A stretch of DNA of 64,000 bases, from NCBI RefSeq assembly GCF_902706295.1, contig NZ_CACSJJ010000019.1, forward strand, positions 1-64,000, given 5' to 3'. The notes under the pieces were generated by a model. It did no database searches. It was not told the origin of the DNA and was given only the letters and a program-made list of their open reading frames with translations. Source of the DNA: Arthrobacter sp. 18067 (GTDB lineage: Bacteria; Actinomycetota; Actinomycetes; Actinomycetales; Micrococcaceae). The position numbers and the translations under genes are program-made. This document shows positions 39,746 to 48,940 of the stretch, piece after piece. Position 1 is the first letter of the stretch, and every line of letters begins with the position of its first letter.

Positions 39746-41263
39746 ATGAACCAGCTGAGCCCAGGCCCGCACGACTCACAACCGACGCGACCGGACACCA
39801 CGGCTGGAACGGCCACGGCAACAGGTACCTCCGGAGAGGCCTTTAAGAACGACGCTGCCACGAAGGACGGTGCCAAGTACGACGCCGTCGTGGGGCCGTT
39901 CACCATCCGGGACCTGACTGTTTTCGGCTCCACGCTGTTGATGTTCGTTGCGTCCCTGTTGCCGATGTTCGGAGCGCGCTACAACCTCTGGAACCTTGGA
40001 AACCTGTTTTTCCTGCTGCTCGGCATCATCCTGCCTTTGGTGGTGGTTGCATTGTTCGTTGCCCGCAGGTTGCAGCCGGGAACCATCGTCCGTGTCGGCT
40101 CATTGTCCGTTGACCAGTTCGCATCCGTCACGGCCTCTTTCGCCTTCCCGCTCTTCTTCCTGACCATCGCCAACTCGTTCAACGGCGGCGTTTTGTTGGG
40201 CTTGGTCGGCTCCGTAGGCTTGCTGGCCGCAACCGTCATGGCTCCGCATCTTCCGTGGCTCTCCGCTGATTTCAAGGGCCGCGCCGAAATCCCGGCCCAC
40301 GTTGTTGCCCGCGAAGCCGTAGTGCCGAGCCGTAAGCCCGCGTCTCCTAAAACACCCAAGGAGCCCAAAGCTGCCAAGCCGGCCGCGGGGACTTCCACGG
40401 GCGCGTCGACTCGCGGTTTCCAGGGCTCGACGTCCGGTTATCAGGCTCCGGGCACCTCCGTTGCCGGTGCGCAGGCTCCGGCTACGCAGGCTTCGGGGTT
40501 CCAAGCTCCCGCTGCAGCGGCTGCTGCAGCCTCCACGGGAGCCCCCGGCGCGGGTGCTCCCGGTACCGGTGCTCCTGCCACAGGTTCCAGCCCCTTCGCT
40601 CCGCCAGCGAGCTACGGTGCTGCGCCGTCGCCGGCGGCGGAAGCCCCCGCCGTCGTGCATTCAGCGGATGGCCCTTCAGTAGATGGCCCTTCAGTGGACG
40701 GCAAGCCAGCGCCAGTGACTACCCCCTCAGCGGCTGGTCCTGAGACTACCCAGGCCCCGGCCGGTGCAGGCACTCCTTCTTCCGCGACGTCACCGGCTTC
40801 CGCGACGTCACCGGAGCAGGAACTCGTGAAGGGTGCTGAGGCAAAGGCTGAAACAGGAAAGTCCCCGGCCGTCGCTGAGCCCGCTACAACGCAGCACGCC
40901 GCGCAGCAGCCGGCTCCGCAGCAGACTGCCCCCCAGCAACTGGCATCGCAGCAGCCATGGGCTGCCACCATGGCGACCCCCATCGTTTCGGGTGACACCA
41001 GGAAAGTCAGCGATTCCATCGGTGCCACCGTGGACCCCGCCAGCCGTCCGGACGACTCCGATTCCCCGCAGTATGAGGCGTTCTGGTTCGCTGTGGCCCA
41101 ACCCCGCACTGCCTACGACGAACACTCGGGCGCTCCTGCCTTCACCATTGAACCCGGTGGTTGGGTGCTTGCACTGGAGGACCGTGGCCATGAATTCCTG
41201 GTGCAGGACACCGACGGCAAGGTTGGGGTTCTTCGGGAGCTCAGCAACATCGAACGCGGCTAA
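39746..41263 (+). CDS. Membrane protein with long Ala/Pro/Gln-rich linker, function unknown
   Basis: 505 residues, no family recognised. Residues 1-45 are polar. Four hydrophobic helices fill about 60-170 (e.g. LMFVASLLPMF, LFFLLLGIILPLVVVALFV). Residues 190-425 are low complexity, rich in Ala, Pro, Thr, Ser and Gln, with small internal repeats such as GPSVDGPSVDG and SSATSPASATSP. The last 70 residues are an ordered, conserved-looking domain (YEAFWFAVAQPRTAYDEHSG, then GGWVLALEDRGHEFLVQD). The start has AAGGAG. It lies 11 bp upstream of nth. The layout suggests a membrane anchor with a flexible tether to a small domain; the task is unknown. Confidence 0.75.
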   Translation: MNQLSPGPHDSQPTRPDTTAGTATATGTSGEAFKNDAATKDGAKYDAVVGPFTIRDLTVFGSTLLMFVASLLPMFGARYNLWNLGNLFFLLLGIILPLVVVALFVARRLQPGTIVRVGSLSVDQFASVTASFAFPLFFLTIANSFNGGVLLGLVGSVGLLAATVMAPHLPWLSADFKGRAEIPAHVVAREAVVPSRKPASPKTPKEPKAAKPAAGTSTGASTRGFQGSTSGYQAPGTSVAGAQAPATQASGFQAPAAAAAAASTGAPGAGAPGTGAPATGSSPFAPPASYGAAPSPAAEAPAVVHSADGPSVDGPSVDGKPAPVTTPSAAGPETTQAPAGAGTPSSATSPASATSPEQELVKGAEAKAETGKSPAVAEPATTQHAAQQPAPQQTAPQQLASQQPWAATMATPIVSGDTRKVSDSIGATVDPASRPDDSDSPQYEAFWFAVAQPRTAYDEHSGAPAFTIEPGGWVLALEDRGHEFLVQDTDGKVGVLRELSNIERG

Positions 41264-41274
41264 GAAGGGATCCC

Positions 41275-42069
41275 GTGGCCATCGCTGAAGCTGGTTCGCT
41301 GCTCGCACTCAAACGCCGGGCCCGCAAGATCAACAGGGTCCTGGCGGAAAAGTATCCATACGCCCATGCGGAGCTTGATTTCCGAAACCCGTTTGAGCTG
41401 GTGGTGGCCACGGTCCTTTCTGCCCAGACCACCGACGTCCTGGTCAACCAGGTCACCAAGATCCTGTTTGCACGCTATCCGGATGCGCGGACGTTGGCAG
41501 AGGCGGATCCCGTGGAGTTGGAGACGATCCTTCAACCCACTGGCTTCTTCCGGGCCAAGGCGCGGAACGTCCTGGCGCTCAGCAACCGTCTGGTGGATGA
41601 GTACGACGGCGAGGTCCCGGGTCGCCTGGAAGATTTGGTGACGCTCCCGGGCGTTGGGCGCAAGACCGCAAACGTGGTTTTGGGAAATGCCTTCGGTGTT
41701 CCCGGGATCACGGTGGATACGCACTTCGGACGGTTGGCCCGCCGTTTCGGGTGGACGGCGTCCGATGATCCCGTGAAGATCGAGTTCGATGTCGCCGAGC
41801 TGTTTGAACCCAAGGACTGGACCATGTTGTCGCACCGGGTGGTGTTCCACGGCCGCAGGGTGTGCCATGCCAGGAAACCTGCGTGCGGTGCCTGCCCGGT
41901 AGCAAGTCTCTGCCCCAGCTACGGCGACGGCGAAACTGATCCCGTCAAGGCAGCCAAGCTGCTGAAGTACGAGCTCGCTCCGGGCAGTGAGGCGTTGTTG
42001 GAGAAGCTTTTGGCCGAGACTCACAGGGCCGCGGAGATCCGCATGGAATCGCAAAGGAGGCCCGGGTGA
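41275..42069 (+). CDS. nth: Endonuclease III
   Basis: 264-residue DNA glycosylase/AP lyase of base excision repair, acting on oxidised pyrimidines. The helix-hairpin-helix and catalytic residues are in LPGVGRKTANVVLGNAFG (Lys) and VDTHFGRLARRFGW (Asp). The iron-sulfur loop is complete: C-x6-C-x2-C-x5-C in CHARKPACGACPVASLC. The GTG at 41275 has AAGGGA upstream. The last 40 residues form an extension beyond the cluster loop. Its stop overlaps the next gene's start by 4 bp, so both are cotranslated. Confidence 0.95.
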   Translation: MAIAEAGSLLALKRRARKINRVLAEKYPYAHAELDFRNPFELVVATVLSAQTTDVLVNQVTKILFARYPDARTLAEADPVELETILQPTGFFRAKARNVLALSNRLVDEYDGEVPGRLEDLVTLPGVGRKTANVVLGNAFGVPGITVDTHFGRLARRFGWTASDDPVKIEFDVAELFEPKDWTMLSHRVVFHGRRVCHARKPACGACPVASLCPSYGDGETDPVKAAKLLKYELAPGSEALLEKLLAETHRAAEIRMESQRRPG

Positions 42070-42746
42070 CCGCGCTTGAAGAGTTGTCGGCGCTGGTGAC
42101 CCGATTCGAGGCGGGCGAGCAGCAGCACTATGCGCTGTGGGAGAGGCTTCCCGTCACCCTGGAAACCAACCGCCCTGCTGCGGTGCTGATGCTTTTCGGC
42201 GTGCTGGATGACGTCCCCGCCGAGTCAGGGCGCCCTATTGCCCCGGCCGACCTCGACGTTCTCTTGTTGGAGCGCGCACATACCCTGGACGACCACCCCG
42301 GGCAGGTAGCCTTCCCGGGCGGCAGCGTGGACCCGGAAGATGAATCGGTGGTGGCTGCGGCGCTGCGTGAAGCCGTGGAAGAAACGGGGCTGGACGCAAA
42401 CGGTGTCCGCGTGCTCGGGGTCATACCCGAGCTTGGACTCATCCGGAGCAACTTCCGCGTGACACCAGTGCTGGGATGGTGGGATGCGCCGTCGCCAATC
42501 CGTGTGGTGGACTACGCCGAATCCGCACAGGTATTCAGGGTGCCGGTGCGTGACCTCCTGGATCCCGTCAACCGTGTAACGGCCACCATCTCGCGTTTCG
42601 GGCGTACCTACACCAGCCCTGGTTTCACAGTTAATGGAGTGCTGGTCTGGGGCTTTACCGGGATGGTTCTCAGCGGGCTCTTCGACGAACTGGGCTGGAC
42701 CGTTCCGTGGGACACGGACAAGCTGCGCGACGTCGATCTCCAGTAG
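42066..42746 (+). CDS. Nudix hydrolase, CoA pyrophosphatase type
   Basis: 226-residue hydrolase. The extended Nudix region reads HPGQVAFPGGSVDPEDESV and AALREAVEETGLD near residues 78-108, including the GQVAFPGG block that marks the CoA pyrophosphatase (NudL/YeaB) group. It would cleave CoA or its derivatives to phosphopantetheine and ADP. The GTG at 42066 overlaps the nth stop codon. In mycobacteria a Nudix gene (Rv3672c) likewise lies beside nth and marP. Confidence 0.85.
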   Translation: MTALEELSALVTRFEAGEQQHYALWERLPVTLETNRPAAVLMLFGVLDDVPAESGRPIAPADLDVLLLERAHTLDDHPGQVAFPGGSVDPEDESVVAAALREAVEETGLDANGVRVLGVIPELGLIRSNFRVTPVLGWWDAPSPIRVVDYAESAQVFRVPVRDLLDPVNRVTATISRFGRTYTSPGFTVNGVLVWGFTGMVLSGLFDELGWTVPWDTDKLRDVDLQ

Positions 42747-42760
42747 CGCGGCGGTTCGTT

Positions 42761-42961
42761 TCAGGCAGCCTTGCGTGCCGCCGTCGAACGGTCCACGATC
42801 AGTCCGGTTGCGGCGTTCTCCCGCACGGCATTGATGCCGGCAATGACACCTGAGAGCTGCGTGAACGTGGGTGATTCGGCCACGACCGTTCCATCGGCCG
42901 CTGTCAGCCGGAACCGATACGTTTCGTCGGTGTCTCTGAGAATTTCAAACCTGCCAGCCAT
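42761..42961 (-). CDS. YegP family (DUF1508) protein
   Basis: 66-residue protein, a single DUF1508/YegP unit: GRFEILRDTDETYRFRLTAA, then an end region IVDRSTAARKAA. Most family members have two units. The ATG at 42961 has a strong AAGGGGG site 6 nt upstream; 19 more in-frame codons upstream are not supported. The function is not established. It is convergent with the Nudix gene, 14 bp away. Confidence 0.85.
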   Translation of the reverse strand: MAGRFEILRDTDETYRFRLTAADGTVVAESPTFTQLSGVIAGINAVRENAATGLIVDRSTAARKAA

Positions 42962-43070
42962 TGCTGTTCCCCCTTGATGCTTCCTTGCACACATGTGGAC
43001 CGGCAAAACTATCCACATAGCGAAAGTATCCAGAACCGGGGGAGAACAAAAGTTACTTGACGGTACCGGT

Positions 43071-43096
43071 CATGAGGCGGGTCATTCCGCCTCATG
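43071..43096 (-). terminator. Terminator of the PolA-like gene
   Basis: A perfect 10-bp stem CATGAGGCGG (43071-43080) and its complement (43087-43096) with a 6-nt loop, 50 bp after the stop codon of the PolA-like gene on the minus strand. The rest of 42962-43146 shows nothing else. Confidence 0.6.
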
Positions 43097-43146
43097 TGGC
43101 GAGATATGACTGGATAGTCCAGGCGGTTGCGGTTAGTGTGCGGCGG

Positions 43147-44838
43147 CTACTTTGCCTTGTCATAGGAATCGACGACCGCGACACTAACGGGGAATTCCAC
43201 GGGAATCCGTCCAAACATGAGTTCTTTGGCCGCTGTAGCTGCTTCCTCGATGGCCCGGATGCAGGCATCCACGGCGTCGTCGGGGGCGTGAACCATCACT
43301 TCGTCGTGCAGGAAAAAGACGAGTTCCCCGGAAGGGGAGCCTTCTGCCCGCATGGTCCGCAACCGCCGTCGTAATTCTGCCAGCCAGCACGCAGCCCATT
43401 CAGCGGCTGACCCTTGGACAACGAAGTTGCGGGTGAAACGGCCCCGTGACCTGGCCAGGTTGTCCGCACGACGCTGTTCCTCGGCTGAAGTGGATTGCTG
43501 GCTCCGCAACCAGCCGGCCGACGGCGGCGGGCTGCTTCGGCCGAGCCGCGTAGTCACCGTTCTGCCCGCTTCGCCCTGCCGGGCGGCCTGCTCCACGAAC
43601 CCGACGGCGCGTGGATACGTGCGGGTGAGCTGGGGCATGAGCCTGCCCGATTCGCCTGTGGTGGCGCCGTAAATGGCACCCAGCAGTGCAATTTTCGCCT
43701 TCGCCCGGTCGCCGCCGAAACCTTGGGCGGCGATGCCTGCGTAGAGGTCCTTATCGCGGGCGGCTTCGGCCATCTTGGTGTCCTGGGCCAGCGCAACCAG
43801 CACGCGGGGTTCCAATTGGGATGCATCGGCGACGATGAGCTTGTGGCCGGGATTGGCGTGGACCGCGCCCCGGATATTGCGCGGGATCTGGAGTGCCCCA
43901 CCACCCCGCGAGGCCCAGCGTCCGGACACCACGCCGCCAACGACGTACTCCGGGTGGAAGCGCCCGTCACGCACCCACGCGTCCAGCCACGCCCAACCAT
44001 TGGCTGTGTGAAGGCGGGACAGCTTTTTGTAGGCGAGGAGCGGCTGGATGGCAGGATGCTTGGACTCCTGGAGCTCCCATTGACGGGTGCTTTTCACCTC
44101 GATGCCGTTCCTGTGCAGGGCACGCATGAGGTCCTGAGGTGAGTCCGGGTTCAGGCTCGGGGAGTTGAGGATGTTTCTGAGCTCGGCACAGAGCGCCTCA
44201 AGGGCGGGAGGTCTGTGTCCAAGAGGCGGTCGGGTGCCCAGAACGTCGGCGAGGATCTGCTGATGCAGCTCTTCGCGCCACGGGACACCGGCGTGTTGCA
44301 TCTCGACGGCGATGATGGCGCAGGCTGATTCGGCGGCGAGCAATAGTTGGAGGCGTTGCTTTCGCTGCCCGTCCGTGGGGACCTGGGCAACTGCATGCTG
44401 TTGCGCTCCGAATTCCTGCCTGAGCTCGGCGAGCCCTGCCTTGGCGTTTGACGGCGAAAGGTCCTCGAACAGCGCGCCTTGGTCTGCGGGAGGCGGCGGT
44501 GGTTGGAGGACGCGGGGAGGCGTTGAGTCGTCGTCCTGGGTGAGCTTGACCGCATGCCGGGCATAGTCCGTGTGCGCGGTGAATTCAGAGTGCGCCAGGA
44601 TTGCCGCGCACAGCGCGAGGTCATGGCATCGCTCCAGCTCGATGCCGTGGGTCAACAGCTCCGGATACCAATCCTGGGCCCGATGCCAGACCCAGCGTGG
44701 CCGCTGGGCTTCGAATTCACGCACGACGGCGGGCAGCTCACCCCGCGTGACGATGCGCGCGTCTGCTGTCGCTTTTCCTGTGGGGGAGATCCTCTGTATG
44801 GCTGCGCCTTCCGGGTGGGCGGCGAGCAGCAAGTACAT
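43147..44838 (-). CDS. PolA-like family A DNA polymerase with inactive exonuclease region
   Basis: 563-residue protein of the actinobacterial bifunctional 3'-5' exonuclease/polymerase group. Polymerase motif A is VADASQLEPRVLVAL (catalytic Asp), motif B is DRAKAKIALLGAIYG, and motif C is FLHDEVMVHAP (catalytic Asp). In motif B the Arg, Lys and Tyr of the O-helix are kept but the position of E. coli Phe762 is Leu. No DxE exonuclease motif I is visible in the first 150 residues, and there is no 5' nuclease domain. The ATG at 44838 is chosen since MYLLLAAHPEG is the family start; an ATG 9 nt earlier is possible. A DNA repair or lesion-bypass role is plausible but unproved. Confidence 0.82.
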   Translation of the reverse strand: MYLLLAAHPEGAAIQRISPTGKATADARIVTRGELPAVVREFEAQRPRWVWHRAQDWYPELLTHGIELERCHDLALCAAILAHSEFTAHTDYARHAVKLTQDDDSTPPRVLQPPPPPADQGALFEDLSPSNAKAGLAELRQEFGAQQHAVAQVPTDGQRKQRLQLLLAAESACAIIAVEMQHAGVPWREELHQQILADVLGTRPPLGHRPPALEALCAELRNILNSPSLNPDSPQDLMRALHRNGIEVKSTRQWELQESKHPAIQPLLAYKKLSRLHTANGWAWLDAWVRDGRFHPEYVVGGVVSGRWASRGGGALQIPRNIRGAVHANPGHKLIVADASQLEPRVLVALAQDTKMAEAARDKDLYAGIAAQGFGGDRAKAKIALLGAIYGATTGESGRLMPQLTRTYPRAVGFVEQAARQGEAGRTVTTRLGRSSPPPSAGWLRSQQSTSAEEQRRADNLARSRGRFTRNFVVQGSAAEWAACWLAELRRRLRTMRAEGSPSGELVFFLHDEVMVHAPDDAVDACIRAIEEAATAAKELMFGRIPVEFPVSVAVVDSYDKAK

Positions 44839-44977
44839 GGTCTCCATTCTGCCCTGTGTGAGCGGGGCTGCTGTGCCGGTGTCACTGCGCCTCCACAGGC
44901 ACCGATTATTGCCAGGTTGTGCACATAGGGGTCCTTGCCACTTACCGTGGTTCGCCGGGTCCACCATTGTGGGTCCC

Positions 44978-46096
44978 ATGAGTAAGCGAGATCGGCGGTA
45001 CAGGCACACCAGCAACCTAGCAGGAGAAGCGGAAACGGACGGATCCTGGGTTCCACGCGATGCTGCCGGGATACTGCTCGTCTCCGCAGACCCCTACCTT
45101 CAGGAAGAAGCCAAACGGATAGTTGCAGCCGCAGGCGGAAGCCTCTCAATGGCTGCGGATGTCACTGAAGCTGTTCACGGCTGGGACAGCGCCGACGTTG
45201 TTTTGGTGGGCAGCGACGTGCGTGAGCTGCCTCCGCGAAGACGGGGGCCAACGGTGCTGCTGGGCAGGGCTGCCGAGGGGGACGGGCTATGGAGATTGGC
45301 CGCTGCCCTCGGAGCTGAACGGGTGGCAGTCCTTCCTGGGGCCGCGGCCTGGTTGGCTGAACACCTCAGCATGTCCGGCTCTCCGGACCCCGGAGGCGTG
45401 GTCATCGGAATTATCGGTGGCTGTGGTGGGGCCGGCGCCACCACTACTGCAATTTGGCTCGCGCAGGCAGCGGCTGATCACGGTGTCAGCACCATGCTCA
45501 TCGACGGTGATCCTTGGGGCGGTGGCCTGGAGCTGGCCGTCACGGCTGAGGACATTCCGGGCCTCCGTTGGCCGGATTTCTCCGAAACCCGGGGCAGCAT
45601 CGACCCCGCGCAGTTCCGGGATTCCCTGCCCGTGGCCGGCGGTTTTGCCTATCTGTCGTGGCCCGGAACACGGGATCCAGTCCAAGGCCCCGACGCCGGT
45701 GCCGTTGCCGCCGTCATGGACGCTGCACGCAGAAGCTTTGAACTCATCCTGGTGGACATCGGGCGAAACGGCGAGGGCATGAGGACCCTTGCCTGGGATT
45801 GCGACAGGATCCTGCTGCTGGCCAGGGCCCACCTCAAATCGGCCGTAGCAGCGGGGCGCATCGTGAACGAGCTCCCGCCCGTGGACGCAGGGCTCGTGGT
45901 CCGTGGGAGCACGGCCTCGTCAGTGGACGCTGGCCTGATTGCCGAGTCACTGGGACTGCCATTGTTGGGCGTCGTCCCTGAGATAAGGGGTGTGGCAGCC
46001 GGCACGGAATTGGGACGCTTGCTTGAACTCGGGCGTCGAAAGCCTGTGAACCGCTTTGCCATGTCCGTGCTGGAACTGAACGGGGCCATTCAGTGA
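44978..46096 (+). CDS. CpaE/TadZ-like septum-site/pilus protein (Ssd type)
   Basis: 372-residue protein with an N-terminal receiver-like region (residues 28-130: GILLVSADPYLQEEAKRIV) and a C-terminal MinD/ParA-like ATPase fold from about 140. Its P-loop reads IGGCGGAGATTTA, close to the deviant Walker A of the MinD group; the second Asp motif is LIDGDPWGGGLE. Mycobacterial Ssd (Rv3660c) has the same domain order and heads the same Tad cluster. The TadZ role would be to place the pilus machine at the pole or septum. The ATG at 44978 fits the family length. First gene of a seven-gene overlapping operon. Confidence 0.85.
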   Translation: MSKRDRRYRHTSNLAGEAETDGSWVPRDAAGILLVSADPYLQEEAKRIVAAAGGSLSMAADVTEAVHGWDSADVVLVGSDVRELPPRRRGPTVLLGRAAEGDGLWRLAAALGAERVAVLPGAAAWLAEHLSMSGSPDPGGVVIGIIGGCGGAGATTTAIWLAQAAADHGVSTMLIDGDPWGGGLELAVTAEDIPGLRWPDFSETRGSIDPAQFRDSLPVAGGFAYLSWPGTRDPVQGPDAGAVAAVMDAARRSFELILVDIGRNGEGMRTLAWDCDRILLLARAHLKSAVAAGRIVNELPPVDAGLVVRGSTASSVDAGLIAESLGLPLLGVVPEIRGVAAGTELGRLLELGRRKPVNRFAMSVLELNGAIQ

Positions 46097-47382
46097 ACCC
46101 TTTCGCTGAGGGCACGCGACGCAGGCAGGGCCGAAAGCTTGACTCCCTACTCCTTGAGACGGTGCGGGAGTCTGTGCTCGCGGGCAACGGACCTGTCACG
46201 CCGTCCACCGTCGCAGCAGCAGTACAGGCAAGTGGCAGGTTACTGGGCACCGCAGGGGCTTTGGAGGCAGCCGAATCGATCAACGCAGAGCTGAACGGCC
46301 TGGGACCGCTGCAGCAACTTGCCCAGGATCCCGCCGTTACCGACGTCTTCGTCAACGGCCCGGAATCCGTATGGCTGGACCGCGGGCAGGGCTTGGAACG
46401 AGCATCGGTTCACTTCGATACCGAACAACAGGTCAGGTCTTTGGCAGCCCGGCTGGTTGCCGCAGGTGGCCGTCGACTGGATGATGGTTCTCCCTGCGTG
46501 GACGTCCGCCTCAAGGGCGGCTATCGGGTACATGCAGTCCTGGCACCCATATCCACCGCGGGGACGCTCCTGTCCATCCGCATCCGCCGAGAGAACGTGT
46601 TCACCCTGACCGAGCTAAGGGAACGCGGCATGTTCTCCGAACACATAGAGTCCGTCCTGCGCGCCATCATGGGGCAAAAGCTAAGTTTTCTGATCAGCGG
46701 GGCCACTGGCTCAGGCAAGACAACACTGCTGTCCACCATGCTTGGACTGAGCAATCCGAACGAGCGGTTGGTCCTGATAGAGGACGCCGCCGAGCTCAAC
46801 CCCGTCCACCCCCATGTGGTAACGCTGGAATCCCGGCATGGAAACCTTGAGGGCGGAGGTGCTCTGGACCTCGGTGAGTTGGTTCGCCAGGCGCTGCGTA
46901 TGCGGCCGGACCGGTTGATCGTAGGAGAGTGCCGCGGCGCTGAAGTCCGTGAATTGCTGACAGCACTCAACACGGGGCACACCGGCGGCGGCGGGACCAT
47001 CCACGCCAATACGGCAGAGGCAGTGCCTGCAAGGTTGGTAGCTCTCGGCGCGCTCGCAGGCTTGAATGCAGAAGCCGTACGGTTGCAGGTTTCCAGTGCC
47101 TTGGACGTCGTCATCCATGTCGACCGAACCCCGACGGGACGGAAAGTTGCTTCCATCGGTGTGCTGGCCGACACCCTCGAAGGCCAGAAGGTGGTGCCGG
47201 CCCTCAGCTGGCATCCGTCAGGAATGACCCAGGGGCCGGCCTGGCCCGAACTCGCCGCGCGGCTTTCCCTTGCGTTACCTGCCCGGGATGGCGGGCGCCA
47301 GCAGAATGGAACGCCCGGCTTCGATTCACAACGCCCCGGCTCACCGCGCATGGGCTCATCGAGCATTGGGGAGGGCTCATGA
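46093..47382 (+). CDS. tadA: TadA/CpaF-type secretion ATPase
   Basis: 429-residue hexameric ATPase that powers Flp pilus assembly. It shows TDVFVNGPESVWLD (N-terminal domain) near 78, Walker A GATGSGKTTLLST near 203, the Asp box LVLIEDAAEL near 226, Walker B with RPDRLIVGECRGAE near 275 and the His box NTGHTGGGGTIHAN near 294. The GTG at 46093 overlaps the previous stop by 4 bp. The C-terminal 60 residues are polar and variable. The next gene overlaps its stop as well. Confidence 0.93.
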   Translation: MNPFAEGTRRRQGRKLDSLLLETVRESVLAGNGPVTPSTVAAAVQASGRLLGTAGALEAAESINAELNGLGPLQQLAQDPAVTDVFVNGPESVWLDRGQGLERASVHFDTEQQVRSLAARLVAAGGRRLDDGSPCVDVRLKGGYRVHAVLAPISTAGTLLSIRIRRENVFTLTELRERGMFSEHIESVLRAIMGQKLSFLISGATGSGKTTLLSTMLGLSNPNERLVLIEDAAELNPVHPHVVTLESRHGNLEGGGALDLGELVRQALRMRPDRLIVGECRGAEVRELLTALNTGHTGGGGTIHANTAEAVPARLVALGALAGLNAEAVRLQVSSALDVVIHVDRTPTGRKVASIGVLADTLEGQKVVPALSWHPSGMTQGPAWPELAARLSLALPARDGGRQQNGTPGFDSQRPGSPRMGSSSIGEGS

Positions 47383-48167
47383 TCGGCGCTTTTGTCCTCC
47401 TTGCAGCGCTTGCGGCCTGGCTGCAGCTCAGGGGACACCGGGCCGATGGCCGGCGTATTCGGAAGAGCTTGGGGGAGCCTGCCCGCGGGAACGACGACTA
47501 CCTTTCTCGTGCCGGTTTGTGGTTTGGACACCTGCGGCGGCGAAAGCAGCGAGAGCCTTTGTCGCTTGTGGTGCTGGTCCAACAGCTCGCGGCGCTGCTT
47601 CGGGGTGGGCGGGGAACTTCCAGCCTGTGGGAGGAGTTATGGACGGTCCACGCTCCGAGGCACACCCGCCACGGCAGCGCAACCCCGGAAGCAGTGCAAG
47701 GTCTCACCCCTGAGTCCTTGCTGGTAGTAGCCGCGGCGCGGGCAGCGTCCAGCGTGGGAAACTCGCCGGCCGATGCGATCCGCCAGGCGGCCGCAAAGAT
47801 ATATCCCCGGCGAGGAAGTTCTGAGCGACGTGTGTGGATGGAACTGGCAGCGTGCCTTGAGGTGTCAGAAACAAGCGGTTGTCCACTCGCCGACCTTCTC
47901 ACCAGGTTTGCTGCCCAGCTTGAAGCTGAAGAGGACGCCGAAGCCGCAAGGCAGACGGCCCTTGCCGGACCAAAAGCCACCGTCCGGCTGTTGTCGTGGC
48001 TCCCGGTGTTCGGGCTGGTGTTGGGGATGGCGTTGGGCGTGGACCCCTTGGGAATCCTGCTGGACAACATTTTGGGAGTTGCGACCTTCGCGGCCGGGAT
48101 CCTCCTGACAGTAGTTGGCCGTGTCTGGTCCTCACGGCTGGTGGCGTCTGCAGCCGGAGGCACGTGA
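47379..48167 (+). CDS. TadB-like pilus assembly membrane protein
   Basis: 262-residue protein of the type II secretion F / TadB family: one N-terminal helix, a cytoplasmic domain (residues 20-190) with SLVVLVQQLAALLRGGRG and ELAACLEVSETSGCPLADLL, and two C-terminal helices (LLSWLPVFGLVLGMALGVDP). It forms half of the inner-membrane platform together with the next gene product. ATGA overlap with both tadA and the tadC-like gene. Confidence 0.85.
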   Translation: MIGAFVLLAALAAWLQLRGHRADGRRIRKSLGEPARGNDDYLSRAGLWFGHLRRRKQREPLSLVVLVQQLAALLRGGRGTSSLWEELWTVHAPRHTRHGSATPEAVQGLTPESLLVVAAARAASSVGNSPADAIRQAAAKIYPRRGSSERRVWMELAACLEVSETSGCPLADLLTRFAAQLEAEEDAEAARQTALAGPKATVRLLSWLPVFGLVLGMALGVDPLGILLDNILGVATFAAGILLTVVGRVWSSRLVASAAGGT

Positions 48168-48790
48168 TGCCCGACGCCCCGGTCCTGCTGATGATTTTGT
48201 TGGTGTCCCTGGCAGCATTCGTACGTTTTGCCGCGCCAATGCGAGTGCGGGCGGTGAGGGAAAAGTTGCTGTCCGGAGACAAAGGGACAACGGCTCTGGC
48301 GGATCCGTCCGGCCCGGAAAGCCGCAGCGCCGTGGCCGATGTCACAGCACCGGTCGATGGGCTTCGCGATACGGCGATGATGTTGGAGCTGGTGGCGTCG
48401 ATGCTCGACGCCGGTGCCGGCATCGGGCGGGCACTGGAGCTCATTGCGAGGTGTGCCTCGCCGCCCATCAGCCAATCATTGAGGCCAGTGGTGGCTGCGC
48501 TGGCAATGGGCGCCGCTTGGGACACTGCCTGGCGCCGCCCAAGCAAGCACGCGCCGGAAGTAGTCCGCTTGAAGGAGGCCTTGGCATTCGCAGCGCTGAC
48601 CGGGGCGCCGTCGGCCTCCATTCTCTACGCACAGGCTGCCAGGGATCGCCGGGAACAGTTCCGGGCCGCGGAGAAGAGGGCCGCTGCCTTGGGCGTGAAG
48701 CTTGTTGTACCCCTGGGACTGTGCTCCCTGCCGGCCTTCATCTGCCTGGGCATCGTTCCCGTCCTGATCGCGATGCTTCCCGCCGGTTGA
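48167..48790 (+). CDS. TadC-like pilus assembly membrane protein
   Basis: 207-residue partner of TadB: an N-terminal helix (LLMILLVSLAAFVRF), a cytoplasmic region with MMLELVASMLDAGAGIGRALELI near 65, and C-terminal hydrophobic segments (LVVPLGLCSLPAFICLGIVPV). Shorter than proteobacterial TadC, as usual in the actinobacterial version. The ATG at 48167 overlaps the tadB stop codon. A 150-bp gap follows before the pilin gene. Confidence 0.85.
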   Translation: MPDAPVLLMILLVSLAAFVRFAAPMRVRAVREKLLSGDKGTTALADPSGPESRSAVADVTAPVDGLRDTAMMLELVASMLDAGAGIGRALELIARCASPPISQSLRPVVAALAMGAAWDTAWRRPSKHAPEVVRLKEALAFAALTGAPSASILYAQAARDRREQFRAAEKRAAALGVKLVVPLGLCSLPAFICLGIVPVLIAMLPAG

Positions 48791-48940
48791 GCTGCGAATG
48801 ATGCCCAACTGTCCCTCCACATCCAGCGGTTCGTCAGGGTTTATCCACTTGAAGGAATCCCCGTCTTACGGCCAACACCCAGCCACGGAAGAGTCGAATC
48901 AGCTGGCGGACCCGCTGGCACTCCTGAAAGGAAACCCACC

